36,838 nucleotides of DNA. Origin: Saprospiraceae bacterium (GTDB lineage Bacteria > Bacteroidota > Bacteroidia > Chitinophagales > Saprospiraceae). Positions 28,001 to 34,761 of this stretch are shown piece after piece. A model generated the notes under the pieces. The model searched no databases and was not told where the DNA came from. It saw only the letters and a program-made list of their open reading frames with translations. A program made the position numbers and the translations under genes. The number at the start of each line of letters is the position of its first letter. Position 1 is the stretch's first letter. The stretch is from NCBI GenBank assembly GCA_020629845.1, contig JAHDCQ010000018.1:1-36838 (forward strand), given 5' to 3'.

Positions 28001-28247
28001 CACGGAGAGCGTGACCAGTATTCCAGCAAATGTGGTAGATTGGGTATTGCTGCAAGTCCGCGACCCTGCGGATAATACCAATGTTCTTGCAGAACGCGCC
28101 TGTTTCCTTCGCAATGATGGCGAACTCTTGGATTTGGATGGTTCGGTAGGCGTACGTTTTCCGAATTTATCCGTTACTTCAGGTTTTGTTTCTGTGAAAC
28201 ATCGCAACCATCTAGGCGTGATGACAAATTCGACTGTTAGTTTCTAA
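25080..28247 (+). CDS. Exported N-acetylmuramoyl-L-alanine amidase split by a golvesin-like module, with Fn3 domain
   Basis: The 1055-residue product has a signal peptide (to about LAQ) and a pro-region with a His-rich patch (HNHAHPHH). An Amidase_3 fold follows, with zinc ligands His179 (SPGHGW), Glu208 (GTIEAVGYY) and His447 (SWHTNAGG) and catalytic Glu534 (LFEMGFHDN). Between Glu208 and His447 sits a golvesin/xanthan-lyase-type sandwich (about 240-370; ASGYSETGSWS, YEPNIPKEGWYWVSVYFR). An Fn3 domain (about 581-674) and a further alpha/beta region (about 680-930; GGGNLIISGAEIGWDIG) follow. The last 120 residues (AFLQGPYVG, VDWVLLQVRD, VKHRNHLGV) resemble a module that in other Bacteroidota proteins precedes a T9SS domain, but here the protein ends without one. 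It should cleave peptidoglycan stem peptides from muramic acid. Confidence 0.85.
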   Translation: MRKIAILAMLLWASTQALAQQTEVELDFQHLLTQKAETEHNHAHPHHYFSGTSLVELKEIGERAVDVYLELTDESLRELDEHAQEEYVVVMHYMLESLGKQVRNIFVRSSRSDFRPVSDYIFEEDTPIAEYYTPENKDPFPQIEGNISEYAFQKNNPQIGQARPSGALSGKTVWLSPGHGWIYYTSLGRYATQRGNNNDMVEDFGTIEAVGYYLLKYLWNAGANVWMVRERDFNTNEVIVDNDSAASGYSETGSWSTSGSSGYGGGTYRFANTTATETATAIYEPNIPKEGWYWVSVYFREGGNRPVDTRYRVQHAGGETVVSISQEVHGQTWVYLGQFYFDAGTNGRVILTNESSDVGQALISDAVRFGGGTGTIEDCDVSGVGTSGEPRFEEGAQLFARYMGYPTCDGDVSIRPKYAEWELAKGSAAEQNNLATGDINSVYVSWHTNAGGGTGTSSFIYDPASFINDPNPNPTGCSGAPGGTASGRLRNFIHNEVISDVRAEYDPTWTDRGLKCANFGELRNLSTMPGALFEMGFHDNADDAEAITTPDYRKIVARAVYQGIVQFYNYYDNNITTTYLPEPPTHAYARNSGAGQVTLTWQAPPTGTAGGAAATGYKVYMSTHGKGFADGDAVTGTSYTVSGLQPSTTYYFRVAATNVGGESFPTSVVAVRTPPAGETATPFLIVDGFDRLQRSQMVYTYDSAPLGNLYRGFLEVMNSYTYMVEHARAMEACCDQAFDGASNEAVISGAVTLGNYELIDWICGEESTADNTLNVTERTLVQNFLDGGGNLIISGAEIGWDIGRSGSGNAAVSFYNNYLKATYAGDDGATYNFAGSGIYAGISSSFDNGTSCIYDVNFPDRLSPTAGATAVLTYSGGTGDGAAVAYKGSDFGVVNFGFPIETVTDAAVREELLCNAIEFLVLDDATVDCDATIIRAKAFLQGPYVGANMATALETNGIIPLTQPYTTAPFNYAGTESVTSIPANVVDWVLLQVRDPADNTNVLAERACFLRNDGELLDLDGSVGVRFPNLSVTSGFVSVKHRNHLGVMTNSTVSF

Positions 28248-28259
28248 GGTAGAATGCTA

Positions 28260-28350
28260 GAATGATGCAATGCTACAATGAAAACAGGACGACAAAAGAC
28301 TCTATCATTGTAGCATTGCCTCATTACATCATTGTAGCATTGCATCATTC
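28260..28350. repeat. Palindrome with a repeated arm (F), between amidase and ABC ATPase genes
   Basis: The left arm 28260-28281 is perfectly complementary to 28329-28350 (22 bp). A second copy of the right-arm word (TCATTGTAGCATTGC) lies at 28305-28319, so two alternative hairpins are possible. The word AATGCTA also recurs on the left at about 28253 and 28269. The right arm runs into the -33 region of the promoter of the next gene. Confidence 0.85.
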
Positions 28351-28370
28351 CACCATTGTCCTTACCTTCG
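28340..28370 (+). promoter_or_regulatory. Promoter of the ABC ATPase gene
   Basis: TTG at 28340-28342, a spacer of 20 nt and TACCTTCG at 28363-28370 fit the Bacteroidota promoter with a TTCG variant. The box ends only 4 bp before the ATG at 28375, so the message would be leaderless or nearly so. Confidence 0.5.
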
Positions 28371-28374
28371 CAGC

Positions 28375-28995
28375 ATGGAACTTCAGCTTTCAGGTATAGG
28401 CAAACGATATAGACGCGAGTGGGTGTTTAAAGGTATTGATTATCAATTTCAACAAGCCAAGCAGTATGCTATTTTAGGTCCAAATGGCGCAGGCAAATCT
28501 ACTCTGATGCGTATTCTATCAGGCCATCTTACGCCTTCTAAAGGAAAACTCACTTTACGAAACCATACTTCGCAAAAAATAGATGCCGAACATCATTATC
28601 AATACATTAGCTATGCTGCTCCTTATATTGACTTAATAGAAGAATTTACGCTACAAGAGATACTGCAATTTCATCAGCGTTTTAAACCCTTTATTAATGA
28701 CTACAAATCCACTGATTTAATAGAACTATTACAATTTAAAAATGCTAGACATAAGGAGATCCGCTATTTTTCATCGGGTATGAAACAGCGTTTAAAACTC
28801 ATCTTGGCTTTGTGTGTGGATGCGCCCATTGTATTGCTTGATGAGCCTACCTCCAATCTTGATGAGCAAGGAATTACTTGGTATCGCTCTTTGATAGAAC
28901 AATATGTCGGGGAGCGTTTACTCATAATTGCATCAAACACATTACACGATTATGATTTTTGTGATTTTGAATTAGAAATCTTAAATTATAAATAA
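28375..28995 (+). CDS. ABC transporter ATP-binding protein
   Basis: The 206-residue product is a single nucleotide-binding domain: Walker A GPNGAGKST at 35-43, signature FSSGMKQRL at 132-140, Walker B IVLLDEP at 152-158 and a D-loop SNLD. The usual switch His is not obvious in the short C-terminal part (IASNTLHDYDFCDFELEI), and the Q-loop position reads SYAAPYIDL without Gln. No permease gene is adjacent, so the membrane partner is encoded elsewhere or the protein is of the small, permease-less type seen in Bacteroidota. The transported substrate is unknown. It precedes a hairpin terminator at 29191. Confidence 0.88.
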   Translation: MELQLSGIGKRYRREWVFKGIDYQFQQAKQYAILGPNGAGKSTLMRILSGHLTPSKGKLTLRNHTSQKIDAEHHYQYISYAAPYIDLIEEFTLQEILQFHQRFKPFINDYKSTDLIELLQFKNARHKEIRYFSSGMKQRLKLILALCVDAPIVLLDEPTSNLDEQGITWYRSLIEQYVGERLLIIASNTLHDYDFCDFELEILNYK

Positions 28996-29190
28996 AGTAG
29001 ATGTGAATTTATTTTTTTAAAACTATTAGGTACTTAATAGTTTTTTCTTGTTAAATTTTTAAAAAAATAAATTAAAAGCCATACAGCTTAGGTATTATTT
29101 TGTAAGTTTGTTGTATATTGTGACAGAGATTAACCACAAAAGCTTAAAAATTTAGCTTTTCATATACATGCCTTTTTGTTCTTGTTAAGA

Positions 29191-29222
29191 ATGACTGATC
29201 AACGATCAGTCATTTCTTTTTT
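29191..29222 (+). terminator. Rho-independent terminator for the ABC ATPase transcript
   Basis: ATGACTGATC (29191-29200) pairs perfectly with GATCAGTCAT (29204-29213) around AAC. A T-rich run follows (29214-29222). Confidence 0.8.
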
Positions 29223-29238
29223 GTGCAATTACAAAAAG

Positions 29239-29275
29239 AAAACGCCTTAGTGTCATCATAACACTAAGGCGTTTT
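29239..29275. terminator. Bidirectional terminator before the PA-domain gene end
   Basis: A perfect 15-bp stem (29239-29253 with 29261-29275) surrounds the loop CATCATA; both ends carry A/T runs, so it can stop transcription from either side. It lies 33 bp beyond the stop of the leftward PA-domain gene. Confidence 0.85.
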
Positions 29276-29308
29276 AAGAATAGCTATAACAGCTATTTTA
29301 TATGAAAA

Positions 29309-31033
29309 TTACTTTGTAATAATCAATTTCTCTGCACGCGAACCTTCAGGCGTAGTGATAGATAGAATATATGTACCTGCTACTAAGTCCTGAACATTCA
29401 ACTGATAGTTGTAGCTCGTTACTTTGTTCAGCTCTATTGACTGCATTAATCTACCTTCAATATTCAATAAACGAATACGAACATTATCAGACTGCTCTTC
29501 TAAGTTAAATTCAACATTTACAAAATCCGTTGCTGGATTAGGCGTAACGCTCAATTTCGCTGATTCTAGCACTTCATTTGTGCTTACATCTACTGGTGCA
29601 TAGCCATCCATCTGAAGACGTGTTACCAATGCAAGACCCGTCCAACCAGAGTATAGTGCGTCTAAGAATAGAGGTGTAGTCAAACCCTGGTTAGCAATGA
29701 TAGATGGATAGTTTGGTGCTGATGTACCTAAGAATTGTGGTGCAACTCCTGTACCAGCAATCAAACCACTATACTGAATAGTAGTATAGTAAGGCATATT
29801 AGCTTCTAAATTTACCATCGGGCTTCCATCAAGAGCTAATAAAGGAACATCCAATAATTGGTCAGCACCTTCTGTACCCTGAATAGTGTACTCTCCAATT
29901 GCAACAGGAATCAGGTCATCAAATGTATTCGTTAAATCTACAATACCATCGCCATCAGCATCACCTTGATAAACTACTACACTTACCAAATCAGAAGCCG
30001 CATCACCTGTGTAAAGTGCTTCTGCATTAGCTAAACCAAAGGTTGCATAAGTAGCCGCACCACCATCAGCACCCATATAAGATAGCGAACCTGAATTGTA
30101 CGTAAGGTTGTAAGAGTTAATGAAGGCATCATCGCTAGGTCCTACACCTCCAAGAATGTTACCATTATCAGGAGCGAAGGTATGTTCAGTAATTGCAAAT
30201 GGCTGAGATAATACATCGTCAGACATATTAGAAGTGAATTCTACATTGTATGTACCTACCTCTCCAGAAGGCGTATAAGCCTCAAAGAAAAGCGTCGTAT
30301 CTGAAGATGGAGCTAATAAAGCACTTGCCATGATTTCTACTACATTGCCACTTGGTTCTGTAATAGTAGCGGTTGCCATTGCTTCTACTTCTTCTTCGCC
30401 TGCATTTGCCAAATTTACACTCATTGCATCCAATGGAATGATTTGACTCTGTGGCGTGTGATAAGAGTAAGCAGAAACAGGCTCTAGGAAAGTAGCAATC
30501 TCTGCATTGATTTCAACACTAACCGTTTCGCCAGCTGCAATTGCGTCCGCTAGAATAGCACAATCTTCAAAAGAAAGAGAAACTACAGGAATGGTATCCA
30601 AACCAGCGAAATCACCACCTGCACCCATGTTGATGGTGCCATCGCCAGGGGTATTGTTGCAGATAACTGCACCAATAGCACCTGCATTTTGTGCTTGATA
30701 TACCTTATCGCTAAAGAAACAAGCCCCTCTACGAATAAGTGCGATATTGCCTGCTAATTCATCTGGATTTGCTACTGGGCCGAATGGACACATCAAAGAA
30801 TCTTGAGCCACTTGCGTAGAGTCTGTATAAGCATAACCCCAAACCAAATCGGCAGTAAAGTTGTCACCATTTGCAAATTGGAAGCCAAAATCAGTACCTC
30901 CTAGTCCAATTTCATAGCCTCTAGCTATATTGTCAGGTGATGTTACGCTGAATGTTACCTCCAGTGTCTGTGCGTGCATTAGAGACACAGAAAATAAAAA
31001 GGCAAACAACGTAAGAGTAAAACCTTTTTTCAT
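29309..31033 (-). CDS. PA-domain T9SS cargo protein with type A sorting domain
   Basis: The 574-residue product has a signal peptide (MKKGFTLTLFAFLFSVSLMHAQ), a protease-associated (PA) domain at about 80-185 (ELAGNIALIRRGACFFSDKV, AQNAGAIGAVICNN, IPVVSLSFEDC), beta-rich middle regions with an acidic GDADGDGIVDL loop that may bind calcium, and a T9SS type A C-terminal domain (about 498-574; KLSVTPNPATDFVNVEF, LNIEGRLMQSIEL, LVAGTYILSI). No peptidase catalytic motif is visible, so the PA domain is probably used for binding or protein contacts. It should be exported by Sec and T9SS and attached to the surface or released. Confidence 0.88.
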   Translation of the reverse strand: MKKGFTLTLFAFLFSVSLMHAQTLEVTFSVTSPDNIARGYEIGLGGTDFGFQFANGDNFTADLVWGYAYTDSTQVAQDSLMCPFGPVANPDELAGNIALIRRGACFFSDKVYQAQNAGAIGAVICNNTPGDGTINMGAGGDFAGLDTIPVVSLSFEDCAILADAIAAGETVSVEINAEIATFLEPVSAYSYHTPQSQIIPLDAMSVNLANAGEEEVEAMATATITEPSGNVVEIMASALLAPSSDTTLFFEAYTPSGEVGTYNVEFTSNMSDDVLSQPFAITEHTFAPDNGNILGGVGPSDDAFINSYNLTYNSGSLSYMGADGGAATYATFGLANAEALYTGDAASDLVSVVVYQGDADGDGIVDLTNTFDDLIPVAIGEYTIQGTEGADQLLDVPLLALDGSPMVNLEANMPYYTTIQYSGLIAGTGVAPQFLGTSAPNYPSIIANQGLTTPLFLDALYSGWTGLALVTRLQMDGYAPVDVSTNEVLESAKLSVTPNPATDFVNVEFNLEEQSDNVRIRLLNIEGRLMQSIELNKVTSYNYQLNVQDLVAGTYILSITTPEGSRAEKLIITK

Positions 31034-31423
31034 ACTAAAAGTCTTAAAGTTTGATGAAACAAATGAGAATAATGTTCTAAACTAAGTAATGAACTATTTT
31101 TGAAAAACGCAGTTCATTACTAGTATCAAGATAGAAAAAATGAGCAAATTTTCCTTGTCTTAACACATAATTAGCTCAAAGTTAATGAAAAACTTGCAAT
31201 GTCTTTGCTTAAGCTGCTTTGCTTTTATCGTTTATAAGAATACTTAATGTTTATTTTAATGTTTAATTCCATTGTGTATTAGTGTTTTAACCATCCTATT
31301 GTCGTGCTTGAGCAATCTATTAAAATTACCTAAACGTGATACTCCATCTTAGTGTGCTGCTTGGTTTTGTTGCAAAATTTAAAAAAGTAAGACTTCTTTT
31401 CAGCTTTAGAAAAGAATGAATGC

Positions 31424-31450
31424 TTTGCAAAGACGAATAATGTTATCTTG
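31424..31450 (+). promoter_or_regulatory. Candidate promoter of the saccharopine dehydrogenase-type gene
   Basis: TTTG at 31424-31427 and TATCTTG at 31444-31450 resemble the Bacteroidota promoter, but the spacer is short (16 nt) and the -7 box lacks one T. The leader would be about 195 nt and contain palindrome G. Confidence 0.3.
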
Positions 31451-31473
31451 CGGCGATTTTTGGATGAGTACTT

Positions 31474-31633
31474 AGAAGCTGTTTTAAAACCTCTACTTGT
31501 TTTTCTGCGTACCTCTTTTTGCGTCTATTTTCCGATTTTTTTCACTCCGTAGAAGTATGCAGTTCAAAAAATCAAAAAATAGACAAAAAAATAGCGGGCA
31601 GAAATTCCAACTATAGGTTTTAAAACAGCTTCT
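31474..31633. repeat. 160-bp imperfect palindrome (G) in the leader of the dehydrogenase gene
   Basis: The outer arms 31474-31492 and 31615-31633 are perfectly complementary (19 bp, AGAAGCTGTTTTAAAACCT). The symmetry continues inward through TTTCTGC and GTCTATTTT...GATTTTTT words to the centre near 31550, so nearly the whole element can fold into one long hairpin with arms of about 75-80 nt. It ends 20 bp before the ATG at 31653. Confidence 0.85.
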
Positions 31634-31652
31634 TATATTTTAGTTTTTGGAC

Positions 31653-32990
31653 ATGAAGAATATCTTAATTATAGGTGCGGGGCGTTCTTCTTCTGCACTC
31701 ATAAAGTATGTATTAAATAAAGCTACACAGCAAGGCTGGAATGTAGTAGTCGCAGATTCCAATCTGGAGTTGGCAGAAGGAAAAGTAAAAAACCACCCAA
31801 ATGGACGAGCTACTTGGCTGGATGTATCTAAAGTCAATGATCGTCGAGACTTGATTTCAAGAGCTGATATTGTGGTTTCGCTATTGCCTGCTCACCTCCA
31901 CCTAGAGGTTGGTCACGACTGTATTAAGCTCAATAAGCACCTCATTACGGCATCTTATGTGTCGAAAGAAATGTATCGTTTGGGAGATGAGGCGCGTGAT
32001 AGAGAACTGATTTTCATGGGCGAAATGGGTTTAGACCCAGGCATTGATCATATGTCTGCCATGAAAACGATTAATGACCTTAAGGCAAAAGGTGCAAAGC
32101 TACAAGCCTTTCGTTCCTACACAGGCGGATTGATTGCCCCTGAAAGCGACACCAATCCCTGGCATTATAAATTTACTTGGAACCCTCGCAATGTGGTGCT
32201 GGCTGGACAAGGAACGGCGCAGTATCTAGAAAATGGCAAGCTAAAATATACGCCTTACAATCGTCTTTTTAAAGAAGCCCGCTCAATTGATGTCATTGGC
32301 ATGGGAGAATATGAAGCTTATGCGAATCGGGATTCCTTGCTTTACAAAGATATTTATGGCTTGGAAGGAATTCCGAATATCTTGCGTGGTACTATTCGGC
32401 ACAAAGGGTTTTGTGAAGCTTGGGACGCGCTCATTACTATTGGACTCACGGATGGCGATTTTCCTATCCTTCATGCCGATAAAATCAGCTATCATGAATT
32501 GATGGATGCCTATTCTGATAAAGAATTGGGCAACTCTGTAAAGGAACGCATTGCGAATCTCATTGGGCAAGAAATCAATTCAGATGTCATACAAAAGCTG
32601 GAATGGTTGGGGCTGTTTCGCAAGAAGCGTATAGGCTTACCCAATGCTACGCCTGCCCTCATTCTGGAGCATTTATTACTCAATAAGTGGAAACTAGAAG
32701 AAGGCGATAAGGACATGATTATCATGCAACATGAGTTTGAGTATGAACTGGAAGGGAAATACAAACAACTTACTTCTACGCTAGTAATGAAGGGCGAAGA
32801 TTCAGTACATACGGCTATGGCGAAATTGGTGGGTTTGCCCATTGGTATCTTTGTTAATCTAGTGACACAGGGCAGAATTACGTCCAAAGGCGTACAAATT
32901 CCTGTAATGGCAGAGGTATACGAGCCTGTACTAGAGGAGCTTAAAGAATATGGCGTAGAATTTATAGAAAAAGAAGAAACGCTTTCATAA
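31653..32990 (+). CDS. Saccharopine dehydrogenase family protein (LYS9-like)
   Basis: The start is ATG 31653 (MKNILIIGAGRSSSALIKYV); an in-frame TTG at 31647 is less likely. The 445-residue product has an N-terminal Rossmann fold with GAGRSSSAL, VVVADSN, ADIVVSLLPAHLH and the substrate-binding region GEMGLDPGIDHMSA, then SYTGGLIAPESDTNPWHYKF, all typical of saccharopine dehydrogenase (L-glutamate-forming) type enzymes. In lysine degradation this enzyme oxidises saccharopine to glutamate and aminoadipate semialdehyde; relatives also act on other opine-like substrates. The lysine-ketoglutarate reductase partner is not in the window, so lysine breakdown is a family-based inference. No signal peptide; cytoplasmic. 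Confidence 0.9.
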   Translation: MKNILIIGAGRSSSALIKYVLNKATQQGWNVVVADSNLELAEGKVKNHPNGRATWLDVSKVNDRRDLISRADIVVSLLPAHLHLEVGHDCIKLNKHLITASYVSKEMYRLGDEARDRELIFMGEMGLDPGIDHMSAMKTINDLKAKGAKLQAFRSYTGGLIAPESDTNPWHYKFTWNPRNVVLAGQGTAQYLENGKLKYTPYNRLFKEARSIDVIGMGEYEAYANRDSLLYKDIYGLEGIPNILRGTIRHKGFCEAWDALITIGLTDGDFPILHADKISYHELMDAYSDKELGNSVKERIANLIGQEINSDVIQKLEWLGLFRKKRIGLPNATPALILEHLLLNKWKLEEGDKDMIIMQHEFEYELEGKYKQLTSTLVMKGEDSVHTAMAKLVGLPIGIFVNLVTQGRITSKGVQIPVMAEVYEPVLEELKEYGVEFIEKEETLS

Positions 32991-33006
32991 AGATATTTGT
33001 AGAATG

Positions 33007-33027
33007 TAGAAGGAATAGTTCCTTCTA
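33007..33027 (+). terminator. Small hairpin after the dehydrogenase gene
   Basis: TAGAAGGAA and TTCCTTCTA form a perfect 9-bp stem around TAG, 16 bp after the stop. No T-run follows directly, so termination is uncertain. Confidence 0.4.
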
Positions 33028-33040
33028 TATTCGTAACTAT

Positions 33041-33168
33041 TTTAGTAGAGGGTAGAAAGTATAGGGTAGAGGGATATACATGTACATTTTTTTCTAAAAA
33101 AAGGATGTTTTTCAAGAAAATTCCTCCATAGAAACCCCTCTACTCTCTACCAAATACCCTCTACTAAA
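33041..33168. repeat. Palindrome with TAGAGGG words (H), between dehydrogenase and flippase genes
   Basis: Arms 33041-33073 and 33136-33168 (33 nt each) share the outer 14 nt (TTTAGTAGAGGGTA) and inner 8 nt (GTAGAGGG) exactly, with a diverged middle. Weak symmetry extends outward with TAGAATGTAGAA-like words on both flanks (33001-33010 and 33180-33213). Each arm repeats the word TAGAGGG or TAGGG. Confidence 0.8.
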
Positions 33169-33217
33169 TAATTACCTATATTCTACATTTTGCATTTTTC
33201 GGTTCTACATTTTATAC

Positions 33218-34519
33218 ATGCAATTTACCCTAACAACGGTTAAGGCCTTCCAAATTTTTCATGTATTGCGACAAGTAAGCATTATTGTCGTCAATATTTT
33301 TTTAGCCAAAAGTGTATTGGGGGCAGAGGCGATTGGCGGCTATGAAAAATTGGTTTTCCTAGCCTTTATGGTCAGTTATTTTTGGGTCAATGGACTTTCG
33401 CAAGGGCTACTCGCTACTTATCCTAAGCTTTCAGCTACCGAACAACCCAAGCTCCTTTTTCAAGTTTATCTGTTTTTTGTAGCTGCAAGTTTGCTTATTT
33501 TTATCTTTCTCAACCTCACAGAATCTTGGATTGCTGGCTATTTGCTTGGACAGCAAGATTTGCCCTATTATGGATTTTTTACCTTCTACCTACTTTTTAA
33601 TTTTCCGACCTACCTCGTTGAAAACATTCATCTGCTAAAAGAAGAATCGAAATCCATTGTTGCATTTGGAGGCTTTAGTTTTGGTTTGCACCTATTGGCT
33701 GTGCTGGTACCTATTTATTTAGGCTACGATTTCAAATGGAGTTTCATTTGCCTTATCCTCATGGCGATATTGAAGCATATTTGGTTGCTTTTACTTATTA
33801 GTAGAGTAGGGGAGCGTGGAACGAATTTTCAGCAACTGAGGCATTTATTTATCGTTGCTTACCCTTTAGTATTGTATGCCTTACTTGGAGGCTTTGCACA
33901 GGTGTTTGATAGTTGGCTAGTAGGTTGGTATTATGAAAATGATGCCAGTCAATTTGCTATTTTTCGCTATGGTGCGCGAGAATTGCCCTTAGCCTTAGCG
34001 GTTGCTTCTGCATTCAGTAACGCTATGCTGCCAAGAGTGGCTGCTGATATTTCGAAGGCATTGCCAGCAATTAAACAAAAATCACGGATTCTATTACATC
34101 TGCTTTTTCCTTTAGCTATTGTTTTAGCCCTTGCCAGCAAATGGCTTTATCCACTCGTATTTAGTGCCGAATTTGAAAGCAGCTACTTAATTTTTAATGT
34201 TTTTCTATTGGTGCTTATCAGCCGTTTAGTGTTTCCGCATACCATTCTAATGGCTTTAGAGGAAAATCAATTCATTTTCCGCGTCTCTGTTATAGAACTT
34301 TGTCTTAATATTATTTCAAGTATATTCTTGTTGCGCTATTTTGGTTTAGCAGGTATTGCTATGGGAACTGTAATCGCCTATTCTTTTGAAAAAATAGCCT
34401 ACATAATTTTTTTAAATCGTAAATATCGTATCAATTTGCAGCAATATACTGATATTCAATGGCTTAGTTTTTATTCTATCGTGCTAATTGCTGTTTTTTT
34501 CTTGTTTACGGAATTTTAA
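33218..34519 (+). CDS. Polysaccharide flippase-like membrane protein (Wzx/MATE superfamily)
   Basis: The 433-residue product is almost wholly hydrophobic, with about 12 predicted membrane helices and short loops. The start MQFTLTTVKAFQIFHVLRQV followed by VVNIFLAKSVLGAEAIGGYE fits the first helices of the oligosaccharide flippase/polysaccharide biosynthesis family, where TM1 carries an FLAKxLG-like turn. The later FRYGARELPLALAVASAFSN and MLPRVAAD segments also suit this family. Such proteins move lipid-linked glycans across the inner membrane. There are no glycosyltransferase genes next to it, so the glycan is unknown. The start ATG has no Shine-Dalgarno sequence. Confidence 0.8.
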   Translation: MQFTLTTVKAFQIFHVLRQVSIIVVNIFLAKSVLGAEAIGGYEKLVFLAFMVSYFWVNGLSQGLLATYPKLSATEQPKLLFQVYLFFVAASLLIFIFLNLTESWIAGYLLGQQDLPYYGFFTFYLLFNFPTYLVENIHLLKEESKSIVAFGGFSFGLHLLAVLVPIYLGYDFKWSFICLILMAILKHIWLLLLISRVGERGTNFQQLRHLFIVAYPLVLYALLGGFAQVFDSWLVGWYYENDASQFAIFRYGARELPLALAVASAFSNAMLPRVAADISKALPAIKQKSRILLHLLFPLAIVLALASKWLYPLVFSAEFESSYLIFNVFLLVLISRLVFPHTILMALEENQFIFRVSVIELCLNIISSIFLLRYFGLAGIAMGTVIAYSFEKIAYIIFLNRKYRINLQQYTDIQWLSFYSIVLIAVFFLFTEF

Positions 34520-34540
34520 TGTAAAAAAGTGTGTTTAAAA

Positions 34541-34572
34541 TTTGACTGATTAAAATCAAGTTCCTAAATTTG
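34541..34572 (+). promoter_or_regulatory. Promoter of the tRNA-Gly/tRNA-Leu genes
   Basis: TTTG at 34541-34544, a 20-nt spacer and TAAATTTG at 34565-34572 form a consensus Bacteroidota promoter. The tRNA-Gly begins 34 bp after the box. This is the best promoter match in the window. Confidence 0.75.
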
Positions 34573-34605
34573 CACTCCCATTACAAAATAGTGGGTATTT
34601 GATAT

Positions 34606-34678
<73 letters not shown>

Positions 34679-34680
34679 CT

Positions 34681-34714
34681 AAGGGCTTCCACTTGCGGAA
34701 GCCCTTGCTTTTTA
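34681..34714 (+). terminator. Hairpin terminator between the two tRNA genes
   Basis: AAGGGCTTCC (34681-34690) pairs perfectly with GGAAGCCCTT (34697-34706), loop ACTTGC, then GCTTTTTA. It should end at least part of the tRNA-Gly transcript; tRNA-Leu would then need read-through or its own promoter, and I see no clear one in 34715-34761. Confidence 0.75.
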
Positions 34715-34761
34715 GGAACTTTTGAACGTGTTTTTGCGTTCCGTTACTAAGCACACTACCC

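Larger units (their letters stand above)
28996..29308. other. Intergenic region with two terminators
   Basis: The 313-bp space between the convergent ABC ATPase and PA-domain genes is AT-rich up to about 29190 and then contains two strong hairpins (29191-29222 and 29239-29275). No coding frame is credible. The 190-nt tail between the ATPase stop and the first hairpin is a long 3' region; a small RNA could lie here, but I see no promoter that would support it. Confidence 0.5.
31034..31652. other. Divergent intergenic region with a promoter candidate and a long palindrome
   Basis: About 620 bp between the leftward PA-domain gene and the rightward dehydrogenase gene. No gene is visible. It holds TTTG at 31424-31427 with TATCTTG at 31444-31450 (a short 16-nt spacer), and the palindrome at 31474-31633, which would then lie in the leader of the dehydrogenase message. 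Confidence 0.5.

Noticed and set aside
29000-29190. Possible small RNA upstream of the terminator at 29191
   Set aside because: No promoter-like box with adequate spacing; more simply the 3' end of the ABC ATPase transcript.
32510-33115. 201-codon open frame antisense to the dehydrogenase gene and into the palindrome
   Set aside because: Ser/Pro-rich shadow of the dehydrogenase reading frame, extends through palindrome H; no protein features.
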